From: Sphingobacteriales bacterium
GTDB taxonomy: Bacteria; Bacteroidota; Bacteroidia; Chitinophagales; JADIYW01
DNA length: 64,000 bases
Direction: 5' to 3'
Assembly: GCA_016719635.1 (NCBI GenBank)
Contig: JADJYT010000016.1
Location: 62,001 to 126,000 of the forward strand
The position numbers and the translations under genes are program-made. Shown in pieces: positions 43,383 through 52,495 of this stretch (position 1 is its first letter; each line of letters starts with the position of its first letter). The notes under the pieces are model-generated. The model saw nothing but the letters and a program-made list of their open reading frames with translations, was not told the origin of the DNA and did no database searches.

Positions 43383-44456
43383 TTAAAATTTTAATTCATC
43401 CAGCGTAACCGTATGAGAAATCTGAGGCACCAACGGGTCGGTATTGCCGTAGACTTCAGCCTTAACTGTAACCGGAGAAGCATTCCAGTCTATGGTTAAT
43501 AGTCCAAAGTTAACATATTGCCAGCCATTACCCACTCTGATGGCATCGTTCGTAGATCCCACTTTATCTTCATGGTGGGTGATACCACTGGCTGTGAAAT
43601 CATAAACAGGATACATATCATCCGGTTGTGTCTTTGTAAATTCTGCAAAGTGAATATCCCCGCTCAGGAAAAATGCACCTTCTGCACGGGTACTTTTTAA
43701 CAGGTCAATCATTTTTTGTTTCTCCAGTGGAAGCACCGCCCAGTTTTCTCCGCCATTATAGAAGGAGTTAAACTGTAAACTGGACATGATGATTCTAACT
43801 TTTGCCGGTTTTTTCAGTTCTTCTTCCAGCCATGTCCATTGTGTGGCGCCCAGAATGGTCGCATCCGGAGACATCATCGTATCGTACCCGCTTAATGCAG
43901 CACCTGGGCCTGAAGCCTTGTAAGGTGTATGGTTCCATCGTAAATCCAGTAAAATAATCTGCACTTTATGTGCATCATCTCCATAATAAATGGCATCATA
44001 AATACCCCCATCCGGTCTGTTACGACGAGGGGCATCAGCCGGTATTCCCCAAAATTTAAAAAATTCGGCTTTTGCCACTCCTTTCACAGGATTGTCAGAT
44101 GTGCCATCGTTTTGTCCGGTATCATGGTCATCCCAAATAGGGAGAATCGGTACGTTTGCTTTCAGGCGCTGAAAGGCCTTATCCCCGCCCAGCTGGGCAT
44201 ATGCACCACGGATATAATCCGGCGTTCCGGGAGCTAATGCAAAGAAGTCTGCATACACATTATCTCCTCCAAATATGAACAGCTGCGGGTTCTTTTCAAT
44301 AATTCTGTCAAAGATTTTTTTGTCTCCCAAAAACTGTTCACAACAAGAGCCGAAAGCAATGACAGACAAGTTACCATCATCCGTTGTTGAGGTGGTCTTT
44401 GTACAACCTGCCAGTAAAAAAAGGGCAGCAGCGAATAGAGTCGTAATTTTTTTCAT
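43383..44456 (-). CDS. PhoD-like metallophosphatase lipoprotein
   Basis: Lipoprotein of 357 aa: the signal ends LLAGC, Cys at residue 18. The metal-binding motifs of the PhoD family are present: GSCCEQFLGDKK near the start, FGGDNVYAD (Asp), IWDDHDTGQNDG (Asp-Asp-His-Asp), and SGDIHFAEF with His later. It lacks the N-terminal Fn3-like domain of long PhoD proteins, so it is the shorter form. PhoD enzymes cleave phosphodiesters and phosphomonoesters, using Ca and Fe; the substrate is unknown. A second, longer PhoD-like protein with a T9SS tail lies at 48403-50301. The unit ends in a strong terminator. Confidence 0.88.
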   Translation of the reverse strand: MKKITTLFAAALFLLAGCTKTTSTTDDGNLSVIAFGSCCEQFLGDKKIFDRIIEKNPQLFIFGGDNVYADFFALAPGTPDYIRGAYAQLGGDKAFQRLKANVPILPIWDDHDTGQNDGTSDNPVKGVAKAEFFKFWGIPADAPRRNRPDGGIYDAIYYGDDAHKVQIILLDLRWNHTPYKASGPGAALSGYDTMMSPDATILGATQWTWLEEELKKPAKVRIIMSSLQFNSFYNGGENWAVLPLEKQKMIDLLKSTRAEGAFFLSGDIHFAEFTKTQPDDMYPVYDFTASGITHHEDKVGSTNDAIRVGNGWQYVNFGLLTIDWNASPVTVKAEVYGNTDPLVPQISHTVTLDELKF

Positions 44457-44608
44457 GAAAATGCCGTATTAGATTGTGTCGTATAAAATTATGAATTTTA
44501 AGTGAATAACCTTTAATACGGCACACACATTTAACATTATTTTTTCATTTAATCTTCTTGATGAAGCGATAACGATGTAATTAGATTCTCAATGCGTATT
44601 TTTATGCA

Positions 44609-45253
44609 ATGTTTGAACAATTCTCCAAAGAACTCTATCAGGCATTTCAGCGTCCTTTGCCCGGAGAAGCGGCGCATCAGGCGCTAAAGCCGTATTTAAG
44701 CATCCATAAGAATCTGGATGTTCCTCCATTAATTAAACCAAAGCTGGGTGCTGTCATGGCATTGATTTATCCGGTTAAAAACGAACCTCATCTATTATTC
44801 ATTGAGCGTCCGGTATATGACGGTGTACACAGCGGACAAATCGCATTTCCGGGTGGAAAAATTGAAAAAAAAGATGCCTCGTATTTGGATGCCGCACTGA
44901 GAGAAACGCAGGAGGAAATAGGTGTCCATCCCGATAAAATCTCTGTTGTCGGCCAGTTGTCCAATGTTTTTGTATTTGCAAGCAACTTTATGGTTTATCC
45001 ATATGTAGGTATTTTGCAGGAGCCGCCTCTCCTGGTTCTGGAAGAAAAAGAGGTTGCATCCATTTTACAGATTCCCATTCATACATTTCTACAGCCTGAA
45101 ATCATAAAAGAAAAACCCATAAAAAATGCACTTGGATTCACCCTTATGGCACCTTATTATGATATAGAAGGAAAAGTTTTGTGGGGAGCCACCGCCATGA
45201 TGGTCAGTGAACTTTGTGAAGTAATAAAAAAGGGGAGTGTTCATTTACCCTAG
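44609..45253 (+). CDS. Nudix hydrolase, coenzyme A pyrophosphatase-like
   Basis: Cytoplasmic protein of 214 aa. The Nudix box is GGKIEKKDASYLDAALRE followed by TQEEIGV, and the CoA-specific upstream region (RPVYDGVHSGQIAFPG) agrees with NudL/YeaB-type enzymes that split CoA and related dinucleotides. All acidic residues of the box are present. Start ATG at 44609; another ATG at 44604 is out of frame. It lies divergent to the PhoD-like lipoprotein gene and convergent with the small secreted protein downstream. Confidence 0.9.
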   Translation: MFEQFSKELYQAFQRPLPGEAAHQALKPYLSIHKNLDVPPLIKPKLGAVMALIYPVKNEPHLLFIERPVYDGVHSGQIAFPGGKIEKKDASYLDAALRETQEEIGVHPDKISVVGQLSNVFVFASNFMVYPYVGILQEPPLLVLEEKEVASILQIPIHTFLQPEIIKEKPIKNALGFTLMAPYYDIEGKVLWGATAMMVSELCEVIKKGSVHLP

Positions 45254-45266
45254 CAACTGAATAATA

Positions 45267-45458
45267 CTACAACAGACTAAAATAGTACGTAATATAACGG
45301 TCTGTACAGATTTTTTTCACTTTCTTTTCTTTTTTTACTTTCGGTAAGGCCGGAATCTGTGATGGGGTGGAATCATGAGGCGGAAATGTTTCATCCTGTG
45401 CCCTTGCAACTAAAGTTAATCCTGCAAGGATAAAGAAGAAGATTATAGTTTTTTTCAT
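45267..45458 (-). CDS. Small secreted protein of unknown function
   Basis: Predicted protein of 63 aa from the ATG at 45458 (a TTG nine bases upstream is possible). A signal peptide (MKKTIIFFFILAGLTLVARA) is followed by a short Pro-rich stretch and a Lys-rich run (KVKKEKKVKK), with a single Cys and Tyr-rich tail. The mature peptide of about 43 residues is very basic. I know no family. It ends 13 bases from the convergent Nudix gene. It might be an unimportant small ORF, but the clear signal makes it likely real. Confidence 0.5.
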   Translation of the reverse strand: MKKTIIFFFILAGLTLVARAQDETFPPHDSTPSQIPALPKVKKEKKVKKICTDRYITYYFSLL

Positions 45459-45467
45459 TTTATGCAA

Positions 45468-46026
45468 AATTGACAGTTACATATAGCTTCTTAAAGTTAA
45501 TTCCAAACGAACTCTATTGTAAGCAGAACAGCAAATCTTCATCATTTTTACTCCTTTTAAACAACATCAACACACATGATTTTCATAGTTGTATGTATTT
45601 TAAATAAATTGCCGGGATAAACAAAATCAGATTCTTATTTTTGAGAATCGGGGGGCTTACACTTTTCCTAACAGGCTTACCTCTTTTGATGTTATCTTCT
45701 GCATTTGCAACTTTGAAAGATGCCGCCATCACATGCATCTCAACAAAGAACAAATAAAGCCGAGCACCGGGTTGTGTCGGATATCATCTGTAAGTAGAAC
45801 GTTTCCTCATTCCTCCATTGCTTTCCAGCAGAACAAATAGCAAGCAGGCTCAGGTGATTGTTTATACATATTGATAAACAGGATAGTTAAATTATAAATA
45901 CCGGTCGTTTGGGTTAAGGTTTTGTACTGCGACTACAGGGTAAATCCAATATACGCTGTTCCGTAAATACAGTAATGCACTAATAAATTGAATTCCGCCA
46001 TTGGAAAAAGGGTGAAAGTATGTACG
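45468..46026. other. Intergenic stretch of about 560 bases with no recognisable gene
   Basis: No frame above 60 codons and no tRNA-like or other familiar RNA fold was recognised on either strand. It has a short inverted repeat (GATTCT/AGAATC around 45630-45648) enclosing a TATTTTTG, and a short direct repeat of GGCTTAC near 45655-45680. A small RNA is possible but not supported. Confidence 0.5.
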
Positions 46027-47148
46027 CTATCTTGCATCCATTTCCAGAGACAACTGCATCGTTTTATCAGCTTTGTTTCTCCCCGGTTTTTCTTTTGTTT
46101 TAAATGAAAAGAGAATGCTCGTTAACACGATAGCCAATGTGAATTCAAAAAGCATTAAATAAAGATTACCCCAGTGCTGGAGTAAATATACCAGTGCAAT
46201 AAACAGGATATTAACACCAATAAGAACAAAGGTAGCCTGAATATGAGAACAGCCTAAATCAATCAGCTTATGGTGTATATGGTTTCTGTCTGCCAAAAAA
46301 GGAGATTTTCTATTGATAATCCTTAATGAGAAGGCACGCAACGTGTCAAAAACAGGAATAATCAATATGGCGATGGCCATAGCAGGCGCAGAGATAATGG
46401 TTATTCCCTTACTAGAACCGCTGAGCAGTACAATTTCATTCTTTTCAATAAATTGTATGGCCATGACTGCAGCGAGCAGACCGATGGACAGACTTCCGGA
46501 GTCACCCATGAAAATCTTAGCCGGCGTATAATTATATTTTAAGAAAGCCAGCACGGCACCACTCATAGATAGAGCCAGTATGGCATAATCAAAGAATCCG
46601 TAATAATAAAACCAGGCGCCAAATGCCACCGACATCAGGATACAAACACTTCCTGCAAGAAGATTAATCCCATCTATAATATTAAAAGCATTGATGATGA
46701 AAATAATGGTGGTTACAGACAACAGTACGCTCGGTATGTAATCCAGATAGGAAACTCCAAACAGGCCATACAGGCTTGTCAGGCGTATATCACCTAAAAT
46801 GACAATGATACAGGCAGCGAAAATCTGACCTATAAATTTCTTGGTTGGCACCAGTTCCACTATATCGTCTTTAGCGCCGAGCATAAAGATAAAACACAAG
46901 GCAGCCAATATATACCTCATGCCATTTGTAGGATAAAACTTACCAAACAGACATAAACTGATCATAAAGCCACCAAAGATACCTACCCCGCCTAAGGTCG
47001 GGATAACATCATAATGGGACTTTCTGGCTCCGGGTGTATCAAATAAATGTTTAATCTTTGCCACTTTAATTATGGAAGGGATAAACATATTTGTGAGCAC
47101 AAAAGAAGTCAAAAGGGCTGAAACCAATAATAAATAGTCGCTACGCAT
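46027..47148 (-). CDS. Undecaprenyl-phosphate sugar-1-phosphate transferase (WecA/MraY family)
   Basis: Membrane enzyme of 373 aa with about eleven helices that starts glycan chains by transferring a sugar-1-phosphate to undecaprenyl phosphate. Conserved loops are present: IPTLGGVGIFGG, the Asp pair in GAKDDIVELV, NAFNIIDGINLLAGS, FMGDSGSLSIG, and the His loop RNHIHHKLIDLG. These fit the WecA group (GlcNAc or related) rather than MraY. A -7 box TAACTTTG lies about 14 bases before the ATG at 47148. The neighbouring glycosyltransferase at 47201-48331 fits the same pathway. The tail of about 25 residues is Lys/Arg-rich. Confidence 0.9.
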   Translation of the reverse strand: MRSDYLLLVSALLTSFVLTNMFIPSIIKVAKIKHLFDTPGARKSHYDVIPTLGGVGIFGGFMISLCLFGKFYPTNGMRYILAALCFIFMLGAKDDIVELVPTKKFIGQIFAACIIVILGDIRLTSLYGLFGVSYLDYIPSVLLSVTTIIFIINAFNIIDGINLLAGSVCILMSVAFGAWFYYYGFFDYAILALSMSGAVLAFLKYNYTPAKIFMGDSGSLSIGLLAAVMAIQFIEKNEIVLLSGSSKGITIISAPAMAIAILIIPVFDTLRAFSLRIINRKSPFLADRNHIHHKLIDLGCSHIQATFVLIGVNILFIALVYLLQHWGNLYLMLFEFTLAIVLTSILFSFKTKEKPGRNKADKTMQLSLEMDAR

Positions 47149-47161
47149 ACTCTTCGATAAC

Positions 47162-47169
47162 CAAAGTTA
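47162..47169 (-). promoter_or_regulatory. -7 promoter box of the WecA-like gene
   Basis: On the minus strand TAACTTTG matches TAnnTTTG. It lies 13 bases before the ATG at 47148. Confidence 0.4.
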
Positions 47170-47200
47170 ATAACAATAATTTAAAAAGAGTGAAAAAGCG

Positions 47201-48331
47201 TTAAAGATTTCTCAGGATTTTGATGTAAATCAGATTGATTTTTTCCGTTGAAAATAAGTCTTCGGCCCTTTTTCTGGCATTCTTACCAAATTGATTTTGG
47301 GTCTTTTTATCTAATAAAACGAATTTTTTTAACATTTCGTATAAAGAATCTGCGTCTGCGACCTTACAAAGGAATCCAGTTTGTCCGTTTACTACCGCAT
47401 CTTTGCACCCAGGAGCAACTGTTGTCACGCATGGTTTTCCCATTGCCATTCCCTCTAAGATTACTCTGGGCATTCCTTCCCTGTAGGATGGAAGCACTAT
47501 ACAATCCGCCTCACAGATGTAAGGACGGATATCTATGGCATAACCCCTGTAACACAGAACCCCATCCTGAATCCATGCATCTAACTCCGATTGCCGGATG
47601 GCAGCCGGATTATTCTGGTCGATATCGCCCAGCAAATGAAATTCGGCACGGATACCATCTCCCTGTATCATTTTCGCAGCTGCTGCATATTCGTAAACGC
47701 CTTTATCTCGCAGTAATCTGCCTATCATTAAAAAACGGATAGTTCCGGTTTCATTTCCTGCAGGCGGGCAGTATTGCGGCGAGAATTCTTTTATGTCAAT
47801 GCCGGAACCGGGCACCAGCAACGTTTTTTGTTTGTTGACCAACTTCCCCCGAACAAACATTTCCATGTCATCTGTATTCTGAAACAGTACCTTGTCTGCA
47901 AATGTAAATGCAACCCTGTATAAAAAATGCGCTATCCTGCTAGCCGCGCTTTTATTTAAGAAAGTATACCCTAATCCTGTTACGGTACAGATAGTTTTGG
48001 TTCCTGTCAGCCGTGCAGCCAACGTTCCGTAAATATTCGGTTTGATGGTGTATTGCAGTGCCACATCTATCTTGTGTTTTTTATAGATGCCCCTTATTTC
48101 ATTTATCAGCAGCAAATCATAAAACGGATTGGTGCCTTTACGTGCTAATTTTTTGACTTCCACAAACTCGATATTCTGCTCTTGCAGAAATCCAACATAC
48201 TCATCATTTGGTGCAATAGCCAGCACACGATAACCTGCAGCCTGAAGCGCCTTTATAAGTCCGAGGCGGAAATTAAAAAGGTTGAAAGCAGTATTGGCAA
48301 CTACGCCTATGGTTGTTATCTGTGCGGACAT
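47201..48331 (-). CDS. GT4-family glycosyltransferase
   Basis: Cytoplasmic glycosyltransferase of 376 aa from the ATG at 48331 (the TTG at 48340 is less likely). N-terminal VVANTAFNLFNFRLGLIKAL is an acceptor-domain start like that of PglA/WbpT-type N-acetylgalactosaminyl or related transferases. FLMIGRLLRDKGVYEYAAAA and the donor-site SYREGMPRVILEGMAMGKPC are GT-B hallmarks. It probably adds a sugar to the lipid-linked intermediate made by the adjacent WecA-like enzyme. The donor is unknown. It lies upstream of the WecA-like gene on the same strand, separated by 52 bases with its own promoter. Confidence 0.88.
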   Translation of the reverse strand: MSAQITTIGVVANTAFNLFNFRLGLIKALQAAGYRVLAIAPNDEYVGFLQEQNIEFVEVKKLARKGTNPFYDLLLINEIRGIYKKHKIDVALQYTIKPNIYGTLAARLTGTKTICTVTGLGYTFLNKSAASRIAHFLYRVAFTFADKVLFQNTDDMEMFVRGKLVNKQKTLLVPGSGIDIKEFSPQYCPPAGNETGTIRFLMIGRLLRDKGVYEYAAAAKMIQGDGIRAEFHLLGDIDQNNPAAIRQSELDAWIQDGVLCYRGYAIDIRPYICEADCIVLPSYREGMPRVILEGMAMGKPCVTTVAPGCKDAVVNGQTGFLCKVADADSLYEMLKKFVLLDKKTQNQFGKNARKRAEDLFSTEKINLIYIKILRNL

Positions 48332-48402
48332 TTTCAACAACCCGCAATATACAAGAAAACGGTATGTTGTTAGATTTTTTCAGGCAGATTTATTTTGGAA
48401 AG

Positions 48403-50301
48403 TTACTCCGCCTTCACAACGGTACGGGTAATAATGTCTTCGCCATTATACAGACACACGACATATTGCCCCTTCGGTAAATCCGCAATATCCAGTTTTT
48501 CAAAGTACACCCCCTTCGGTCTGCTGCCCAAGTCTTTTACATAAACCAACTGCCCTGTTGCACTATACACGTATATGTTCAGATTGGCGCTGCGATTCGT
48601 TGAAAACTGAATGCCGGTATAATTGATGAATGGATTGGGGTATACCGCCGTTATCTCTATTGCTCCGAAATAATTTTTTACCGACGTGGTAATCTGCTGT
48701 CTAGGGAATCTGGGTCCTTTTACAGTGTTTAACCCTCCGTTATTACTAGGGATTAAAGACTTCTTTAAATGATTGGAATCTCTTTCCGTATAATAACTTG
48801 TCTGGTGAGAATAATTAAAATTAGGTGTTTCAATCGTGCCGATATTATAAAAATCGCCCTGACATCGTTGCGGATTTATGTCAATGATATCAAAACCCCT
48901 GTTTACAAAATTATTGTGTTTAACATGTGGGTTGTTCTCTCTGATAATTTGCGAGAATGCATCCTGTGTGATATTTCCTAAGATTCCGGTAAGGGGTATT
49001 CCGGGAGATGTAACTGCTGTACTCACAAATTCAACCCCCACCGAACCTTTTCCATTCCAACTGACATAAGGCATTCTGCCAAACGGCAGATCATTCGCCC
49101 AGGCAGAATGGATATCTCCGGTAAGCACTACCAGATTATTAATTCCTTCATTGTTAATCATATCAAAAAACTTTCTTCTCTCGGAAGGGTAGCCATCCCA
49201 CTGATCATTATTAAATGCCACATTAAAGACCTTGAAAGGAGCTACCATCACCTGATTTGCAATTAGTTTCCAAGTTGCAGAAGAGTTCCTTAATCCATTT
49301 CTAAGCCAATCGAACTGTTCAGGTCCTATCAGGTAATGCGATGTATCATCTATTCCTGTAATGGATGCAGCCAAAGATTGTTCATTTCTAGCAGTGATTC
49401 TGGTATCAATGAAAAACAAATCCGCGAGATTGCCAATGCTGAATTTTCTATAAAGCCTTATAGCCGGAACGGTGTCTATTGTCCGGATGGGCATCCATTC
49501 ATTATAGGCTCTCAAAGCCGCCATCTTGCGCATCTGCCAGTCACCCTCATTCGTTGCGGTATGATTCTCCGCTCCTGATTCGTAGGCATTATCGGCAAAT
49601 TCATGATCATCCCAGATGGTATAAAACGGATACTGCTGATGCAAACGCATCAACATAGAGTCCAGTTTATACATATTATGCCTTAACCTGTAATCTGCCA
49701 GTGTCAAAATTTCATTTTCCGGTTCTGGTACACGAGTAGTTCCATATTCATTTTTGCCGTACTCATAAATATAATCTCCCAAATGCACGATGGCATCCAC
49801 ATCATTGCGCTGATTCAGCACCTGATAGACATTAAAATACCCGTGAGGAAAACTGGAACAGGATACTACACCCAACCGCACCTGATTCACATCACCGGAC
49901 GGCAGCGTTTTTGTTCTGCCGCGCAGGGAGTATTTTTCATCGTATTTAAATTCATAAAAATAGTACGTTCCTGGTTGTAATCCTGTAGCCTCCACCTTGA
50001 TGGTATAATCGTTATCTGCCGAGGTGCTGACAGAACCACTTTGAACGACATTGGTCATGGATGTATCCGTGGCGACACGCCATTGTACTTCCGGATTAGC
50101 AGCATCTGTTGTAATCCTGGTCCATATAAATACGGAATTTTGGACTGCATCACCGGAGGCAACACCATGATAGAAAGGTGCCAGCGATGAATCAACATAT
50201 ATTCTGGAGGCAGAATTTGGCTGAGCAAACGCTCTGTTATTTGTTGCCAGAATTGTCGTAAAGATAAAAAAACGAAATACAAAGGTGTAAAATCTGTACA
50301 T
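48403..50301 (-). CDS. PhoD-like phosphatase with type IX secretion sorting domain
   Basis: Exported protein of 632 aa. A signal peptide (to about residue 26) precedes an N-terminal PhoD_N fold (residues about 40-130, FYHGVASGDAVQNSVFIWTR). The metallophosphatase core follows, with CSSFPHGYFNVYQVL, HLGDYIYEYG, IWDDHEFADNAYESG, and LTGDIHSAW. The last 80 residues are a type A T9SS sorting domain (YPNPFINYTGIQF, GQLVYVKDLGS, PKGQYVVCLYNG), so it is probably surface-exposed. An exact -7 box TACTTTTG is 17 bases before the ATG. It may scavenge phosphate from phospho-esters or teichoic-like polymers; the substrate is unknown. Confidence 0.92.
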   Translation of the reverse strand: MYRFYTFVFRFFIFTTILATNNRAFAQPNSASRIYVDSSLAPFYHGVASGDAVQNSVFIWTRITTDAANPEVQWRVATDTSMTNVVQSGSVSTSADNDYTIKVEATGLQPGTYYFYEFKYDEKYSLRGRTKTLPSGDVNQVRLGVVSCSSFPHGYFNVYQVLNQRNDVDAIVHLGDYIYEYGKNEYGTTRVPEPENEILTLADYRLRHNMYKLDSMLMRLHQQYPFYTIWDDHEFADNAYESGAENHTATNEGDWQMRKMAALRAYNEWMPIRTIDTVPAIRLYRKFSIGNLADLFFIDTRITARNEQSLAASITGIDDTSHYLIGPEQFDWLRNGLRNSSATWKLIANQVMVAPFKVFNVAFNNDQWDGYPSERRKFFDMINNEGINNLVVLTGDIHSAWANDLPFGRMPYVSWNGKGSVGVEFVSTAVTSPGIPLTGILGNITQDAFSQIIRENNPHVKHNNFVNRGFDIIDINPQRCQGDFYNIGTIETPNFNYSHQTSYYTERDSNHLKKSLIPSNNGGLNTVKGPRFPRQQITTSVKNYFGAIEITAVYPNPFINYTGIQFSTNRSANLNIYVYSATGQLVYVKDLGSRPKGVYFEKLDIADLPKGQYVVCLYNGEDIITRTVVKAE

Positions 50302-50317
50302 GAGGATTAGTGTTTCT

Positions 50318-50325
50318 CAAAAGTA
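50318..50325 (-). promoter_or_regulatory. -7 promoter box of the T9SS PhoD-like gene
   Basis: On the minus strand TACTTTTG matches TAnnTTTG, 16 bases before the ATG at 50301. Confidence 0.45.
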
Positions 50326-50448
50326 GTACTATGATAATTTTTACTTCATTGATACACCGAATTTACAAACAGCATTCTCACATACTATCGGATTTCTACA
50401 CAAATAAATCAGATAAAACACGTATTCTTAATATTGGTCTGAAATCTC

Positions 50449-52365
50449 TTATTCCATATACTTTCTCCAGAAATTCTGAAACACAATCAATGCCCAGACC
50501 TGTGCATGCACATCGCCGGGATTATGGGAAAACAACCGCTGTTTCAGTTCCTGTATCATCTCTATATTAAAGACACCCTGCGACCGAATGTAATCATCCG
50601 ACAGCCAGTCATTCAGAATCTTATCTTTCAAATCGGTTCTGAACCATTGCAGCAACGGCACCTCAAATCCTTTTTTAGGACGGTTGTATAATTCGTTGGG
50701 CAAAATTTCGCGGAAGGAATCCTGCACAATCTTTTTCTTCAGGAATCCATTTATCTTGCTTGATACGGGCAATGAAAATGCAAATTCCACGATACGATAA
50801 TCTAAGAAAGGAACGCGCACTTCCAGCGAATTGAGCATGCTCATCCTGTCCACCTTCACCAGCATATCATAGGGCAATACCATCCCGACATCCGCCAGCA
50901 GGCAATCATTGAGCGTACCGTCAAAATCAACCACAGAAGAAAACTGCTGCCGGGTTTCGATTATATCCGTCAATACCTTGTCCACCTTATCATTCAGTAA
51001 TTTTTCCGGATATGCCTCGTCGCTGATACAACACCAACGCCACCAGCGTTCTGCCGGAGAAATATCCATCCCTGAAGCAAATCGCTCCAACTGACGGACT
51101 TTATTTCCCAATTTCCCGCTTCTGGATTTTGGCATGCGTTCCCACACAGGTTGCAGCAGGTGAATCATTTTGGCCTGCCAGCTGCCGCTCCTTGTCTGCC
51201 ATTCACCGTAGTGTTTATTGTATCCGGCAAATAACTCATCCCCACCGTCACCGCTCAGTGCAACGGTTACCTGTTGCCGGGTAAATTTAGAAAGGATATT
51301 GACCAGCAGGGCAGACGAATCCGCAAACGGCTCATCCGTATAGTCGAGCAATTCATGCAGACTCTGGAACAAATCATCATTCTTTAATTTAAAGACGGTA
51401 TGATTGGTATTAAAATGTTTGGCAACCAGATTGGCGTAGGGTGTTTCATCAAAAAATCCATTGCCTTCAAACCCGATAGAAAACGTATTGAGGTGCTGGG
51501 TATGCCTGACCGCCATGGCCGTGACCACAGAGGAGTCAATCCCCCCACTCAGAAAGGCACCCAACGGCACATCCGAGATTAATCGCAACCGAACAGAATC
51601 GTCCATCAGGTCTATGAACTTTTTCTTCTGTTCGGAATAGGAAAGTTGATTTTGCTCCGCCTGCAGGGCGTTGTAGGGAATGGTGTACCAATGTTGAACA
51701 GACCACGGTCGACGGTCGACGGTCGACGGTCGACTATTTATTTCTATAAATGAACCAGGTTCTAACCGTTGTATGTCTTTAAAAACGGAATTCTTGCCGG
51801 GGATATAATTGAGTTGAAAATAAAGACTCACGGAACTCCAGTTGATTTCTTTCGGTACAGGGAAATTCAGAATCGCCTTTAACTCCGACCCAAAGAAAAA
51901 ATAATCTTCATCCTGATAATAATACAACGGTTTGATTCCAAAACGGTCACAGGCGATAAACAATTTTTCGGCTTCCTTGTCATAAACCGCAAACGCGAAA
52001 AATCCATTCAGCTTATGAAGACAATCATTTCCGAAGTGTATATACGCATACAAGAGCACTTCGGTATCCGACTGTGTCCTGAACTGTACACCTTTTTGCT
52101 GCAATTCATGTCGAATAGACTGATAGTTGAAAATTTCCCCGTTAAAAATGATTGCATATCTGCCGGAGGCATCGTAAATAGGCTGGTTTGCCTGTTCAGA
52201 GGTATCAATGATGGATAAACGGGCATGTATCAGGGATGCCTTACCGATAGTTACATAGTTCTGATTATCGGGACCCCGTTTTTTCAAGGAGACAGCTGCA
52301 TTTTGCAGCCATTCGTCCTGAACCAGTTTGTTTTTATAAGAGAAAGCACCCGCAATTCCGCACAT
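50449..52365 (-). CDS. asnB: Asparagine synthase (glutamine-hydrolysing)
   Basis: Bifunctional enzyme of 638 aa. The N-terminal Ntn domain starts with nucleophile Cys2 (MCGIAGAFSY), then RGPDNQNY and HARLSIID. The C-terminal synthase domain has the ATP loop LSGGIDSSVVTA and later LSGDGGDELFAGYNKHYG. It makes Asn from Asp, or acts on a modified sugar acid, as asnB homologues in glycan clusters may do. Between the two domains (about residues 210-220) lies SRPSTVDRRPW, encoded by four tandem copies of a 7-bp unit (51707-51734). That insert is not part of the family. Only multiples of three changed units keep the frame, so it could vary expression. Confidence 0.94.
   Translation of the reverse strand: MCGIAGAFSYKNKLVQDEWLQNAAVSLKKRGPDNQNYVTIGKASLIHARLSIIDTSEQANQPIYDASGRYAIIFNGEIFNYQSIRHELQQKGVQFRTQSDTEVLLYAYIHFGNDCLHKLNGFFAFAVYDKEAEKLFIACDRFGIKPLYYYQDEDYFFFGSELKAILNFPVPKEINWSSVSLYFQLNYIPGKNSVFKDIQRLEPGSFIEINSRPSTVDRRPWSVQHWYTIPYNALQAEQNQLSYSEQKKKFIDLMDDSVRLRLISDVPLGAFLSGGIDSSVVTAMAVRHTQHLNTFSIGFEGNGFFDETPYANLVAKHFNTNHTVFKLKNDDLFQSLHELLDYTDEPFADSSALLVNILSKFTRQQVTVALSGDGGDELFAGYNKHYGEWQTRSGSWQAKMIHLLQPVWERMPKSRSGKLGNKVRQLERFASGMDISPAERWWRWCCISDEAYPEKLLNDKVDKVLTDIIETRQQFSSVVDFDGTLNDCLLADVGMVLPYDMLVKVDRMSMLNSLEVRVPFLDYRIVEFAFSLPVSSKINGFLKKKIVQDSFREILPNELYNRPKKGFEVPLLQWFRTDLKDKILNDWLSDDYIRSQGVFNIEMIQELKQRLFSHNPGDVHAQVWALIVFQNFWRKYME
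51707..51734 (+). repeat. Four tandem copies of GGTCGAC inside asnB
   Basis: Four contiguous, exact 7-bp copies lie in the linker between the two AsnB domains. Seven is not a multiple of three, so gaining or losing one or two units shifts the frame. One, four or seven units keep it. Confidence 0.95.
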
Positions 52366-52447
52366 TTCAATAGACCATTTTCGATGGACAAGTTACAATT
52401 TTCTTTGTCACTTTTGATGTCAAAAAAAACAGCATTTTTCATATTGG

Positions 52448-52455
52448 CAAAAATA
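52448..52455 (-). promoter_or_regulatory. Possible -7 box upstream of asnB
   Basis: On the minus strand TATTTTTG is an exact consensus box 83 bases before the asnB ATG. The long distance makes it uncertain. Confidence 0.3.
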
Positions 52456-52495
52456 ATGACAAGATTTCTCGATGCACACTGAATGACTGAAAAGG

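Noticed and set aside
45636..45643. TATTTTTG as a plus-strand promoter in the orphan gap
   Set aside because: No gene follows on that strand and no -33 element is at the right distance; AT-rich DNA gives such words by chance.
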